A DNA stretch of 64,000 bases, taken from the NCBI RefSeq assembly GCF_000001735.4, contig NC_003074.8, forward strand, positions 22,451,261 through 22,515,260, read 5' to 3'. Source of the DNA: Arabidopsis thaliana (taxonomy: Eukaryota > Streptophyta > Magnoliopsida > Brassicales > Brassicaceae). The translations under genes were made by a program, and so were the position numbers. Shown here piece after piece: positions 13,363 to 25,990 of this stretch (its first letter is position 1; each line of letters opens with the position of its first letter). The notes beneath the pieces were generated by a model. It made no database searches, had not been told where the DNA came from, and saw only the letters and a list, made by a program, of their open reading frames with translations.

Positions 13363-15688
13363 ATGACGACACAATCATCATCATCATCATCATCATTGCC
13401 CTCGTCACTATCATCAACACCACCACTATTAGCATCAAATGCAAGATGCAAAGTTTTAAGGACAGGAGCATCATCTAAAGGAAAAGGAAAAGGGATCAAA
13501 TATCCGGTCGATCGGATAAGCATGCTTCCGGATGAAATGTTACAAAAGATCCTTTCGACACTATCAACTAAAGATGCCGTGATAACAAGCACCTTGTCGA
13601 AAAGATGGGTGGATCAGTGGAAGCGCATACCACATCTCTGCGTGGACATGAGAAATATTATGAGAACAAACCCGACCAGCTATGTTCATGAATTATCTTT
13701 CCGCTTTGCTGAATCAATGACGAAGGTTTGTTAATTTCACTTCTTTTTTTCCCAAGCCCTTTCTCTTATAAGGTTTCATTTTAATCCTTTTCTTTCTGAA
13801 GATTTTCTACATTTTAAATAGGTCTACCAATAAACTGATGTTTGGATAGATCATTTAGTACTTTTGAAGTTGTGGTAGAAGAAATGTTCTACACAACGTT
13901 TGGTGAAAGATATATATGTTATAGTTCATCAACTAAGAGATTTGTGAAATACTTTTCTTATTTCACATAACGGTTTTTCGCGCCAAAAATCTAGCTAACT
14001 TATGATCTATCTTGTATTAGATAACGATTTTTCGCGGCATAATTTTCACATTATTAAAAATTACAATCTAGAGATATGAAATTGATTAGTGAATGTATTA
14101 GAATTGTATAGTGAATGAAGATCTATACAGAATTTACCTCTTGAGTTTACTCATCATAGAGAAAATATACCCACAAATGTATCAATTGAATCTAATGATA
14201 TACCTCTCTCTTTCAATTAACAGATTTAACTTATTGATGTTTGAAAGTGAATTAAACATATAAAAGTCATGCATAACTAGCTATACAACGCATCTCAACC
14301 TTTCCAAAGCGTTCAACATATATATGTAAACCAATGTAGGATTTATTGACAAAGATTATTGCATGCATATGTTTAAATATTATTGTATAACATATAACAG
14401 TTCAATTTGTGTTGTGCAGACTTTAAACAATCATCGTGGTCATCTAGAGAGCTGCACAATCAGCCATATTCAGTTCATTTTTTTGTTCATCGATAGGTGG
14501 ATCCAAACAGTGACTCGTGAGAAACAAACCAAGGAGATTACTCTTGTCAACAATATAGGTTGCATGACACCTTTTGTTAGATATAATAGTCTTCACTTGT
14601 CCCCAAGTGCATTCTGTCATCCTAGCCTCACTTCACTCTCACTTACTCGATATAAGTTACTCGAGAAAGCCTTCAAGAACTGCTGCAATCTTAAGATCCT
14701 GAAGCTTTATGACATCATGTCCGATGTTAGTGTCCTTAGCAACGTTATCAAAGCTTGCTCCTCTCTTGAGGTGCTTGTGTTGCAAATCACATTCTTAAAC
14801 CAAGCAAGTGCGTTGAAGATCGAAAACAAGAAATTAGAATTCTTGCAAGTGACTTGGCCTTGTCTGATGAATAGGATGGAAGTGAATACACCTCGTTTGG
14901 TGATTTTTGACATCAAATCTATCTACTGTTTTGGCTACTCAGTTGAAGCCCCTAAATTAAGCATGTTTAAAAGAGATTATTGGGTTGGTGGGATGAGTTA
15001 CCCTCATCTTAGCTACCATATATCAAGTCTCGCTCAGGTACAAGTACAAGCAACATGCATGCCTTTGGATATAATTTTGAACATAATATTTTGTTTTGAC
15101 ATGGTTTGTTGTATTATGAATTCAGGAGAAAATAAGAATTTGGCTTGAGCTTATGGTGAGCCAAATTTATCATATGAAACGGACTGGATCCTTATCCGTG
15201 AGTGTCGATGTGAGAAATCCGAACGAAGTCGAGATTTTGAAGGAAGTCTTACTTTTGTGGGATGGAGAGATGATGGATCTGGAGATCCTCTTCAAGGTAC
15301 ATTTTACTTGATGGTTTTTTTTTTCTATGTGGATAAATAATTTGATCACTCACATGTCATATTTGCATTTTAGAACAACAATGCTCCTATAGAAGAAGGT
15401 GAATCTTTTATTACTGGTGGAGCACGTAACAAATGGTGGGATGGTGAAAAACCGTTTCCAGATGATTTCTTCCGCGTTTGTACTGTGTGGATGTATAATT
15501 TCGATGGTTCTAATGAAGAGGAATTTGCATTAGCGTCACGTTTTGTGACACAAGGAACAGTGACTGAAAAGTTGATGATAAAGACATCGACGTATCCTCC
15601 AGTGAAGCAATTAATGACAGAAGCAAAAGTGGCCAAGCTAATGGAACTTCCTAAAGGTTACGAGTATTTGGACATTGAATGCTTTTGA
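13363..15688 (+). CDS. F-box / LRR / FBD-type protein
   Basis: Likely substrate-recognition subunit of an SCF ubiquitin ligase. Four exons, 13363-13725, 14420-15037, 15126-15296 and 15374-15688, all joined at phase 0 (488 residues). A Ser-rich N-terminus is encoded by a TCA microsatellite (13376-13397). The F-box starts at about residue 50 with the ISMLPDEMLQKILSTL consensus and continues to WKRIPHL (about 95). The middle holds irregular leucine-rich repeats (LTSLSLTRYKLLEKAFKNC, LKILKLYD, LEVLVLQ). The C-terminus, ending near KGYEYLDIECF, resembles the FBD region. This subfamily is large and fast-evolving in Arabidopsis and its targets are mostly unknown. The first intron (694 bp) is unusually long for the family. 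The next gene (PAT14) is convergent. Confidence 0.88.
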
Positions 15689-16225
15689 TGATGGTTTTGG
15701 TTCGAATCTATCCATTGGTACTCTTTCCTTTATTACTCTGAGGATTATATGGTTTTAAATTTCAACAACTGTGTTTTTTTGGGTATTTGTTCTCTATTTT
15801 TAATGTGACATTTGGATATGTATTGGTTTGGATATTATTTGAGGTTTTTGTTTTGGTCAAATGGGATTATGTTATAATTGCATAACAAAACCATATTGGG
15901 TAAAAGCTGATTCAAACAAAAGAGTCAAGAGGATTTAGGGTAAATCATGTGTGTTCTACATTTATAATAAGATCATATCTATATATGAACTATTGAAGAT
16001 GATGAACATATATGTGGCCAACAAAGCTAAATTGTAATCATCCTCTTTTCAAAACCCACAAATTTGATGATGACTTAGCCTTCCATGGGAAGACATCTAC
16101 ACTGCCTAAAGTGAAGCATCCATCTTCATGTTAGTAGATTTCTCCTTGACATGCCACTTGCTCTGTTTTTCTACGTATTGCTGTTTTACATGGGATGATG
16201 ATGATGATCAAAGTCTTCTTGAGCA
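15689..16225. other. intergenic space between convergent F-box and PAT14 genes
   Basis: Contains the two facing 3' UTRs. Composition is AT-rich and no open frame is supportable. Small plus-strand frames just to the right (16128-16449) are antisense to the last PAT14 exon. Confidence 0.5.
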
Positions 16226-18013
16226 TCACTGGGAATCAAAGTCGGGTTTCGAAGGGTATTCAAGTCCCTGCAGCTCCGGCATTCGCCTTAGATCTTCTTC
16301 TGTGTATCCTGGGATTAACCAGTATCTCTTATCCATTCCAAATACCTAAACACGATGAATCCCCAAAAAAGAAAGCCATAGCAGTGAGGGAGAAGAGAAA
16401 GCAACTTAAAAACTTTGAAGTGCTACATTCAGATGGAAGAAGAAACTAAGCCAATGACTTTAACTAGCTAACCTGTTCAAAGTTTTTCTTTTTACCGAGG
16501 TCATACCGCCATTTTGTAGTGGTTTTCTTCTCATATGCCTGTTACAACTCAACACCAAGAAAGTTTCATGAGAAAGAGTAAAGAGTCTAAAGACCTAAAT
16601 TCTCATTTGAGCAAAGGAAAGCTCAAAGCAGCAATGGGATGCACCTCAAAGTGTAAGGAGTTGAAAGATCCAAAAATCTCATTTAAGCAAAAGTTCAAAG
16701 CCTTAGCCATGAGATGCACCAAAACTCTAAAGATCCAAATTCTCGTTTATGAAAAAGGAGCTTCTAGCTTTGGCCACGGGAAACTTTATAGGTTCAAGTC
16801 AAAAGAAAAAGGAAAAGGAATTACCTCTATAGTTGTGGTATTGCCAGCTACCAAGGAAATATGCATAATTAAGAAACCCATCACGCTCAACGCAAATGCC
16901 AAGTTCAAAACTGTTGTACGATGAAACAAGGTGAGAATGATTAATAAATGAAACCAAGTTACACACTACATACCATATATAGTATAAGGAAGTAGGAACA
17001 TACCAAATGCAAGAAAAGTAGTAGCAAGAGTGCCTGGGGTTCCAGGTATTTCTTCATCACTAAAGAATGCAATGAAGTGCGGCATAAGAACCAAAGTCAC
17101 AAGGGTCGTCTCTAAAAATGTGTAGAACTGCATATGAACATAAGAAAAACACACACAAGTTATGACAAGAGGACCAGATTACAAGCTGAAGAAGATTCTA
17201 TAACATTAGTAGTGGTAGAAAACAAACTTACCAAGAAAAGAAGAAAATACTTATAGTTCAGTGCTCCTACACAGTTAACAACCCAAACACAATGGTGATC
17301 CATCTTCAACACACACCGACCACCTATATTGGAATCAACCTCACAACAATTCAGTTTCAAGACTCTTAAGTATACATGGTAAGAAAAGAAAAGAGAAACT
17401 GAGGAAGCTTACAAACAGAACAATGATGACAACGAGAAGGTTTTAGTTGATTGCACTTCCGACAAAACCGAACTCTTGGGTTTGAAGAAGAAGAATCGGA
17501 TTGTAAACCAACAAAGTCCAAACTATTTAACGGATCAGATTCACCTCTTTCTTCATCAGTAGATGGTCTCCAATTAGGAGGCACAACACCAGGATCAGTA
17601 AAAACCACTGAGAAATAGCTCCACAAAAGCATTGCCAGCTGCACCAAGATAAAAACACATCCTTGTCTAAATTCACAAAACTTCAATCTAAAACAGAACA
17701 AGACTTCACATCTAAAGCAATAAAAAAGGACCAAACTTTATTGACAGAATTGAGTAAAGCACAAAGCTTTAGTATTTTGAATTGGGGAAGATGATTGACT
17801 TACGAGGAAATGGAAGAGGATTAAGATAGTGAGAGCAGCAAGAGAATCAAGGCCACCTTGAGAGAGTGCAGGACCATAATTAGTCAAAACGACAGCGTAA
17901 TAAGTAACACCGACAACACCAAGAACCAAAAGGATCATGATCGATCCAAGACCTCGTAAGGCAGTACAGAACTTGAATACGTTCCACGCCATTGTTGTAC
18001 CAGATCTATGCAT
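16226..18013 (-). CDS. PAT14: protein S-acyltransferase, DHHC type
   Basis: Multipass membrane protein S-acyltransferase that transfers palmitate to cysteines of client proteins in Golgi/endosomal membranes. Seven exons: 17804-18013, 17413-17638, 17232-17323, 17004-17127, 16825-16910, 16473-16538 and 16226-16345, total 924 nt and 307 residues. The start is the ATG at 18013 ([10 protein letters not shown]); an ATG four codons upstream is less likely. There are two N-terminal membrane spans (about 18-42 and 56-80). The Cys-rich domain runs from about 127, the catalytic DHHC is at 154-157 (Cys157, joined across intron 2), followed by two more spans (about 170-195 and 215-240). The TTxE-type motif is present as NTTTIE. 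All motif residues are intact. Confidence 0.95.
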
Positions 18014-18980
18014 AGTCAAAAGCAACGATCGAAAGAAAACCTTTCTGGATCTTCCTTCCGGAGTAAAAGGAAAGACGCGTAGTCAAGGCCAAGGAAGAAA
18101 TGAAATAAGTGTTTCTGGGGAGATTTCGAAGAGGTCTTAGGGTTTCTTTAAATCTGGAAACAAAATCAAAACAAGGGGTTTAAGGAATAATAATATGAGA
18201 GTGCTAAATTGTAAGATGCAGAGACCCCATGAAGGAGGAATGATGCGGAGCTTGAGGAATGAGACTTTTTCTCCTTCTTGGATTCGTTTTCCTCTTTTGG
18301 AGCTAACAAGAAATTTCAGACGAAACACTTTTAACTTTAGATTTGTAATTTAATGACTTTTAGTCAATCAATCTTTCAGAAGCCCAAACTCAAACTGTGT
18401 AAATAATATGTATTTTTTACTACTAGCGTCAGAAAATGTTACATTTCGGTAATTTCCCCGGTTGATTCAAAGCAACCCAAGCATCTTGCGGTGAACATAC
18501 TTTACATCTTGAAAATTCCAAATTTTTGTTTTAACCTTGGTTTTGGAAGATTATAATATAATCGGAAAAATTAATTGAGAAATTGATTCATAAGCATTTT
18601 TATGCTTCGTGTGGATAAATTAGAATCTCATAATACCAATTACAACAAAATGATGGTGAACATATACAATGAATTTGATATAAAAAAAATTTTCGTTTCA
18701 TGGTCGAACGGTGAATAGTCGAAGATGATGAATTTTTTATTAATCTTAAAATCATAATAAATAATAAAGTAATGTAAATTTAAATTAAGGTTTAAAATGT
18801 TAGCAAAATTATATTAGTGGTTTATAATGTTAGTGGAATTCTTTAGAGGTTTAAAATGTTACCAACTGACATTTTGAAGGTTTTTTTTTTGTAACCCTGG
18901 TATGATGATTTTATTTCTCAAAGGACTTGACACTTGACTAGTGAAGGAAAAAACAAAAATGAAAAAAAATAATAACAAAT
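18014..18980. other. PAT14 upstream region and spacer to the tRNA gene
   Basis: Contains the PAT14 leader and promoter (about 18014-18400), then an AT-rich spacer with a short three-copy tandem repeat (listed separately). No gene is seen. Confidence 0.45.
18789..18880. repeat. three-copy tandem repeat, period about 30 bp
   Basis: Three diverged units begin with GGTTTAAAATGTTAG (18789), GGTTTATAATGTTAG (18819) and GGTTTAAAATGTTAC (18848). The units share 12-14 of the first 15 bases and diverge afterwards. It is a minor non-coding repeat. Confidence 0.6.
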
Positions 18981-19053
18981 CGCCCACCGTGGGGCTCGAA
19001 CCCACGACCACAAGGTTAAGAGCCTTGCGCTCTACCAACTGAGCTAGACGGGC
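18981..19053 (-). tRNA. tRNA-Lys (anticodon CUU)
   Basis: A 73-nt intronless nuclear tRNA on the minus strand. The acceptor stem pairs GCCCGTC with GGTGGGC (with two G-T pairs) plus discriminator G. The A box is TAGCTCAGTTGG, the anticodon stem-loop contains CTCTTAA with anticodon CTT, and the B box is GGTTCGAGCCC. No 3' CCA is encoded, as expected for a nuclear gene. Oligo-T on the transcript's 3' side (complement of the A-rich run at 18952-18970) can serve as the Pol III terminator. Confidence 0.97.
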
Positions 19054-19318
19054 TTCTTGAAAATATTTCTACATTACGCTATTAATTAACTTGGTGTACC
19101 TATTAACAACATTTTACAGCTATCATAAAAAAAAAAAAATCCTATCATATCAGTTTGGTAGTTATATGTGGGTTTTCTGTTATTGGGCTCCTGAACGAAC
19201 GAGTAAAACTCCAATGGGCCAATAATAGATTGATAGTAGTAAGCCCTGTAAGAAGTAACAAACTTCTTCTTCTTCTTCTCTTACTCCAAAGAGTAAAGAG
19301 AAATCCGAGCTAGTGAAG

Positions 19319-20496
19319 ATGGCTTCCATGGCGTCACCGACCACTTGCTTGTACCACCACAAATGCCGGAGAAAACTTGTTTTCTATGCCCGTCGTATCA
19401 GTGCCTCGATTCCAGAGACTTCATATGACAAACATCCGAAGCTAATTGGTCGAAGGTACTAGTCTCTTTCTCTCCTGCTTGTGCTCGTGTTTATCACCGA
19501 ACCAAGTATCTGATTTTGAGATCTTTGTGAAATTGGAAGAGATATCATTCTTAGGAGCAGTGAATTAGCTATGATCGGAGCCATATTCCAGCTTAGGTAT
19601 GTTTTCTTCACCGGAATTCTACATCCCCACGGCTGAGGTGTTATTATGATGATGAAATATTTGTGAGTGGTTTTAGTGGGAAAAAACCAGATTATCTAGG
19701 AGTACAAAAGAACGAGAGATTGGCTCTATGTCCTGCCACTAATAACTGTATCTCCACTTCTGAGAATATCAGTGATCGAGTGCATTATGCTCCACCATGG
19801 TAATTCAAGAGCTTTTTGTGTTCAGATTTGGGTCTTCTGGTTTGAAATGTTTGATCATCAAACACTGTCTTGTTGTCCTGGTGGGCAGGAACTATAATGG
19901 AGGAAGGAAAACACCTGTGAACAGGCAAGTTGCAATGAAAGAGCTTCTTAATGTGGTACAATCCTTAAACATGAACTGCAATCTCAAGATATGAATCCAG
20001 TCACCATTTGAAGTTCTTGTAATCTTCCAGTAGTTACAGCGGTTTTATCACCATTGTTGCAGATTAAGTCGGTGAAACCGGATAAATTTACACCGCGGAT
20101 TGTGGAGAAGAAGGATGACTACGTTCATGTGGAATATGAAAGTCCAATCTTGGGGGTAAGTTAAGTAAGCTTTATGTTGCTCTCTCAACCTCCATACCTC
20201 AATATATTGGACAAGACCCTTTGGTTTTTGACAGTTAGTAGACGATGTTGAATTCTTGTTCACTCCTGGGAAGAACTCGAAAGTGGAATATCGATCTGCA
20301 TCCCGTAAAGGGAACTTCGACTTTGATGTCAATAGAAAGCGAATAAAGGTAACAACTCGGATACTCAAGTGATATATCTCTGTTATTGCCACTGGCTAAT
20401 AGATAATATGCTCACACTTTTCTTCATTTTTTACCTATGGAGGCATTGCGACAAGAGCTAGAGAAGAAGGGATGGGTATCAGAGAACAGCTTCTGA
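19319..20496 (+). CDS. DUF1499 family protein, probably plastid-targeted
   Basis: Conserved DUF1499 protein of unknown biochemical role, shared by plants and cyanobacteria. Seven exons, 19319-19455, 19555-19596, 19677-19799, 19889-19955, 20063-20155, 20235-20348 and 20443-20496, join to 630 nt and 209 residues. The start ATG follows GTGAAG. The first 35 residues are rich in Ser, Arg and Lys with few acids, which fits an organelle transit peptide. The core family motifs are RLALCPATNNCISTS (about 70-84), with the two conserved cysteines, and DDVEFLFTPGKNSKVEYRSASRKG near residues 155-180. Exons are short, one of only 42 nt, so the gene is invisible as a long frame. Divergent from nothing and co-linear with its neighbours; no regulatory clue. 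Confidence 0.88.
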
Positions 20497-20777
20497 AGAA
20501 AAGAGTTTCCAGATTCTATTCTTGTCTATTAAATATCTTAATGTGATCTATGTAAAAACATTGCCATAAATAGTGAGAGAAACATTGATTTAAGACAAGG
20601 ATTCGAGTGATTCTCATACATAAGGAAACAGTTTTGGAGAAACTTCAAACACGAGTCATGATTTTAACTGTAAAATATCAAACCCAGTAGCATTTCATAC
20701 GAGTTCTACAACTCAGGAAGCTCGATGTTGAAGTGAAATAACAAACCGATAAGGTTGGCTAAATGCACTAAAGGAGC

Positions 20778-22549
20778 TTAGTCTTTCCTCAGGTCCATGA
20801 GTTCGGTCTTGATACCGTCGGCCTTAAGTATCATAATCTCAAGCTTGTCTCCCTATTACAGTAAACAATCCACAAAGCATTAGTTAGAGAAAAAAACTTG
20901 AGGAAGATGAAGTAGTTGTGCAACGTAAGGGATATAGATTAAGTAAATGTTTTGGTAATATTTTGAAGACTTGAACCAAATGCAAATGATATGAGCACAA
21001 AGGCAAGCTTTAGGTGGCGTGGTGACAAAAGAAGACACAAATAGGACAACTTACAGTGTAGATATCCCTCTCTGTGGCAGATGCGAAAACAGTTTTAACC
21101 AAGTCAACTGCTTCAGCTTCGGAAAGGGGCGTGTTTGAATCCTACATGGTGGCAGAAGACGAACAAATAAGCAACAGAACGATTCATTTTATCTTTACAA
21201 TGCGAAACGCCAAAAGCACGAATGAAGAATATCAACAAACCTGTTTAGGTAGCAAAAGAGGACTTGGAGACTTGAGCTGATTGTCAAGGAAAGGCATGAT
21301 GAGTGTGGAACCAGAACCTTGAGCACCGTATCCAACTCTCTCGTATGAGCCAACAGCGTCGTAAGTAAAGACACACCCTTTTCCTGGATATATTCAAGAC
21401 TAAAGATCACACAAAGTACCCTCTTCTAAAGTCACATCATAACGGAGAAAAAAAGAGGAGCATTTTACCTTCCTCGTCAAGCCCTCCTAGAACATTAAAG
21501 GCATAGTAGGGGAAAAACCGCTTGAAATAAAGCGTGTTGGAGAGAAGCTGGGCCATTGCAGGACAGCTCATCTGCTTGTTATGCTGATGTTGATAGATCT
21601 GAAGGAAACCAAACACAGAGAAAACACTCTTACACAAGTCTTTCATCATTTTCTAATACTGCGAAGGATGAAAGATAATTGATCAAACGACCAAAGTTTA
21701 ACTCACCAAGTGTCTGGATTTGAGAACCTTCTGCAAAGCTTTCACATCAGCCTGGAAGCCAGAGGAAGACAAAACAGCTCTGTCCGCTCTGGAAAAGTTA
21801 AAAGAAGACAACAGCTTAACAAGAGTCTTACAAGTTACATAAGATGAAAAACACGAGAATTCTATCTATTTCCATACGAATGAATACTTGTGGTATATAA
21901 GATCAACAACACAGTAACAAACACTCTTTACGTAAGGTTGAACAAACTCAAAGAACTACACACATTGTCAATAAACGTTATAAGAAAACGAATAAGCTAA
22001 GCAATAAACCGGATTATAGAATGATCAATGTAATCACAAAGTTTATATAGAGATAATTGTAACCACTATCAAAAGCCATGTCTAATAATAATTAAGAAAC
22101 CTATTTTATCTCCACCCATATATAACTGGTTTCACCCAGATCTACGAATTACGATTGCAAAAAAACCCTAATAATCTACAGCAATAATAGTTCGATTGCC
22201 AGCATGGAATCACTCTCCCAAAGAATCAACAGTGAGAGAAGAAAGAGAATGGGTACTTACAGTTTATGGATTTTGGAGTAATCGCGACTAAGAATACTGT
22301 AACCAGTAGACATCCGAGTATCGGCGGCGATAACACAGTAATCCGATCCAGCGATGGCCACACATGTTCTGAAAAACACACAACGATTAAATTCACAGTA
22401 AGTGAATCGTAACACAATCGCCCAGATAGCAAATCAGAATAAAGAAGAAAGACACTAAGCGAAGAAACCCAGCAGGTTGATTAAAGGTCACACGATCCGT
22501 ACCCTCCATTGTTATCGTAAGGAGACCAGTTCGCGTGCTGTTTAGTCAT
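20778..22549 (-). CDS. PBF1: 20S proteasome subunit beta type-1 (PBF1)
   Basis: Beta-6 position subunit of the 20S proteasome core (plant name PBF1), a structural, non-catalytic beta subunit. Seven exons, 22503-22549, 22261-22368, 21707-21788, 21469-21598, 21241-21383, 21055-21141 and 20778-20852, sum to 672 nt and 223 residues, the known length. The N-terminus [16 protein letters not shown] has no propeptide and no exposed catalytic Thr. The proteasome fold signature [10 protein letters not shown] and the [14 protein letters not shown] segment are present. It is transcribed divergently from ARP7 with 488 bp between start codons. Confidence 0.96.
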
Positions 22550-23037
22550 GGCGGATTTGAGAGAGAAAGCTTTGAGCTAGGGCTTAGAAGAATGAAAAAT
22601 GGCAGACGAAGCTTTCCGGGTTTGTGTTTTGATGTCAAAGAAACTTCCGAATCGGATCTTATTAGCTCTGGCTTTGTTAACAAGAAAAAGACGGAGACTC
22701 AAAACAATACCGTTTTGGACGTGGAAATTACGGGCTGTAATAGGCTTTATAATGGGCCTTATTTGGGCTTTGAATTCCAAAGAAATAATCTTTCTTTTCT
22801 TTTCTTCTTCTTCTTCGTCTTCGATTTTCTCTCTCAACGCAAACTCGTAAGCTGCTTCCATTTTCCCTTCTAGACCATTGATTTGTTCTTCGAAAAAACC
22901 GTTCTTTCTTTTGCCTCTCACTCTAGTTCCTTCTCTCATTTCTACTTCTCTAGCTTCACTGACTTGCTGCTACCACTAAATCTTGGCATTTGTGGAAAGT
23001 TGGGAATTTAGGGTTTTTGGGTGTGTGTGTGAAAACA
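22550..23037. promoter_or_regulatory. bidirectional promoter, PBF1 / ARP7
   Basis: The 488-bp spacer carries two close site II-type elements, TGGGCC (22753-22758) and TGGGCT (22764-22769), and the start of a TTC-rich pyrimidine stretch (about 22790-22830). Both flanking genes are constitutively needed nuclear or proteasomal genes, consistent with a shared growth-linked promoter. This is inferred from motifs and geometry only. Confidence 0.5.
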
Positions 23038-24740
23038 ATGGAAGCACTAGTTGTTGATGCTGGCTCTAAGTTCCTGAAAGCAGGAGCAGCAATTCCTGAC
23101 CAGTCTCCTGCAATGATAATTCCCTCTCAAATGAAACGAATGGTTGATGATGGGTCTTCTTCAGCTGATAACCCCACCACTGTCTTTGAGGATGTCACTC
23201 TTGATCCTATTGAAAGGGGTTTGATTAGAGATTGGGATGCTATGGAAGATCTGTTGCGTTATGTTGTCTACACTGGGCTTGGATGGGAAGAGGGAAACGA
23301 AGGCAATATACTTTTTACAGATCCACTTTGTACTCCTAAGGTTCTTATCTCCAAATTTCCTCCTTTGTTCTTAATTTAAAAGATTACAACTTTGAGTCTC
23401 TTTTCAATTCCCATAATCCTGTTCTGTTGGATTATGAAAAGGAACAATTTTGTTCTTTTAGTACCTCATTTTAGATAGTAAGACGTTGTTATTTTTAATG
23501 TTTCGACCTGATTTGGCTCTGCAAATGTTTGTTTGTGGACAGGCTATTAGGGAGCAATTGGTGCAGTTGATGTTTGAAACATTCAATGTCTCTGGATTTT
23601 ATGCATCTGAGCAAGCAGTGTTGTCCCTTTATGCTGTTGGACGCATCTCCGGTTGCACTGTTGATATTGGTCATGGGAAGATAGGTATTATAACTTGCTT
23701 GGCCTTTGTTACTCTTTGTGTCTTTCACTTTGTCATAAACTCATAATTCCATGTTTTATGTGAGTTATGATGTTACATGAGATGCTGATTCCCTATACTA
23801 ACCTTTTTCCATGATCTTAAACGTTTTGTTAAACCAATTTTTTTTGGATTCTTCTTGTGTTTATAGCTGGATATGATCAGGATGTTGTTATGTCTGATGT
23901 TTTAACTTTGTGGTTGATCCAACTCTTTTCAGATATTGCCCCAGTTCTTGAAGGTGCAGTACAACACATTGCCTCGAAACGGTTTGAGCTAGGTGGAACC
24001 GAGCTAACTAAATTATTTGCCCAAGAGCTTGGAAAAACCAACCCGTCGATGAATCTCAGCATGTCTGATGTTGAAAAACTCAAGGAGCAGTATGCAAACT
24101 GTGCCGAGGACGAAATTGCTTACAAAAAAACCCAAAACTGTGAAATCGAGCAGCATACTCTTCCTGATGGACAGGTTTGTGTGAAATCAAGATTCTACAT
24201 TTTGTGTTGTTACCTTATACATATAGATAACAAAACCAATGGCCTTATAGGTGATAAGCATCGGGCGAGAGAGATACTCGGTTGGAGAAGCTCTGTTTCA
24301 GCCATCAATACTGGGACTGGAGGAGCATGGAATCGTTGAGCAGCTTGTCCGGATTATCTCCACAGTGTCATCTGAGAACCATAGGCAGCTCTTGGAGAAC
24401 ACTGTACTTTGTGGTGGTACAACCTCCATGACAGGTACTAACAACACTTGATATCATAGTGTGTTTGAATATCTTTTGGGTCGGAAAACTGAAGGGTTTG
24501 TTGGAATGGTCGATGGCAGGATTCGAAAGTAGATTCCAGAAAGAAGCAAACTTGTGCTCATCTGCCATTAGGCCAACACTGGTGAAACCGCCAGAATATA
24601 TGCCGGAGAATTTGGGGATGTATTCGGCTTGGGTTGGAGGAGCCATACTAGCTAAAGTGGTGTTTCCGCAGAATCAGCACGTTACTAAAGCAGATTATGA
24701 CGAGACTGGACCATCAGTGGTTCACAGGAAATGTTTCTGA
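23038..24740 (+). CDS. ARP7: actin-related protein 7
   Basis: Nuclear actin-related protein that is a subunit of plant SWI/SNF-type chromatin remodelling complexes, needed for embryogenesis and organ development. Five exons, 23038-23340, 23543-23684, 23933-24174, 24251-24434 and 24520-24740, total 1,092 nt and 363 residues. The actin fold is recognisable by [14 protein letters not shown] (phosphate 1-like loop), [18 protein letters not shown] (phosphate 2-like loop, residues about 141-158) and [16 protein letters not shown] (adenosine motif). A second in-frame splice acceptor for exon 3 at 23866 would add 22 residues (see findings). The C-terminus ends in VVHRKCF, as in canonical actins. Plant ARP7 has no close animal orthologue. 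Confidence 0.96.
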
Positions 24741-25640
24741 AACCATAGACTATAAAACGATGTTGTTGTTGTAGCTGAGGATTTTTTTTTTGGTTGGCTT
24801 TGGTTTGAAGATGTGGACCAGATTATGTAGTACATTTCAAATTATGGCTTCCAAATATCGACTAATATGTGTTCAATGAGCCCTTTTCTGAAAACATTGA
24901 CAAGGTAACTTTGCCAATGCCAACACACACCCATTGTCAGTGGAACTCTAAATGGTTTTGCAGATATGTAACCAGTGAAACTCTTGGTTTTGATGCAGAG
25001 AATGGCCAAGATCCTCTTTTTCATTTTGTTTTGAGATCTTTAGTACTTGTACAATCAAATAACACAGTCCCTTTTTGTTTTGTTGGTGTTGTTTGCTGAA
25101 ATTCGAGAAGGAAAGGGTCAGTGTTAATGTCTAAACAGAATTCAATTTTTTTTATTTTGTAAATTGGTTGCCTCTTTACCTTGTTACTTGTTGTTAGCTT
25201 ATCTCATCCCTTCTCTCATCTATATAATCGGAAAAGTTTTTAATTAGTGAAATTTAAAATGGAAAGATAATTAGTAGATTTTCTTTGACTTTCTTGATTT
25301 TTTTTTCATAATTAAAAAAAAACTATTAATTCTTGAAATTTTGCACGCAACCCGTTAGATTCTAAATTGGTGACGTATATAAACTCAGAAGAAGTAGTAG
25401 TACCTTCTTTCACAAGACTCATTTTTTAACGTTCAAGAACAGAAACAAAATTCACTCACTTATAAGGTCTGTGACCACCAGAATAGTAACCATCTGTTGA
25501 CGTCACAAGTAAAGGAAACCACCCAATCTCACTGTATTAAACGCATCTCTCGAAAATGTTCCCAAACGAATCAATGTTAACCACCTAAAGATACGGTGTT
25601 GTTGAAACAACTCTTTTGTTAGTATGTGTTAGTTTAGTAC

Positions 25641-25952
25641 AATAAAACCTTTATAAATTAATAATGTTGGGACAAAGATATTTTATTAATTTAGAGAGAT
25701 ATTAATTTATTAATTTATAAAGAGAATTTTTGGTTTTCAGATTTTTGAAACTTTTCTATATGTAAAAATAAGGAGTTTTGTTATAATTCTATGATTTCAA
25801 AATTTCACTTCATAATTTTTTTGATGCGATTTGATGCGATTTGAAAAGACAACCCCAGAAGTTTTTAATGCAGTAAGGAAGATTAGAGATGAACTCCAAA
25901 AAAGTTGAAGAATAAGCAAACAACAATATAATCATATTTCACTAAATTTTCT

Positions 25953-25990
<38 letters not shown>

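Noticed and set aside
16535-16924. 129-codon lysine-rich plus-strand frame
   Set aside because: It overlaps antisense to two PAT14 exons and their intron, and PAT14 exons are fully supported.
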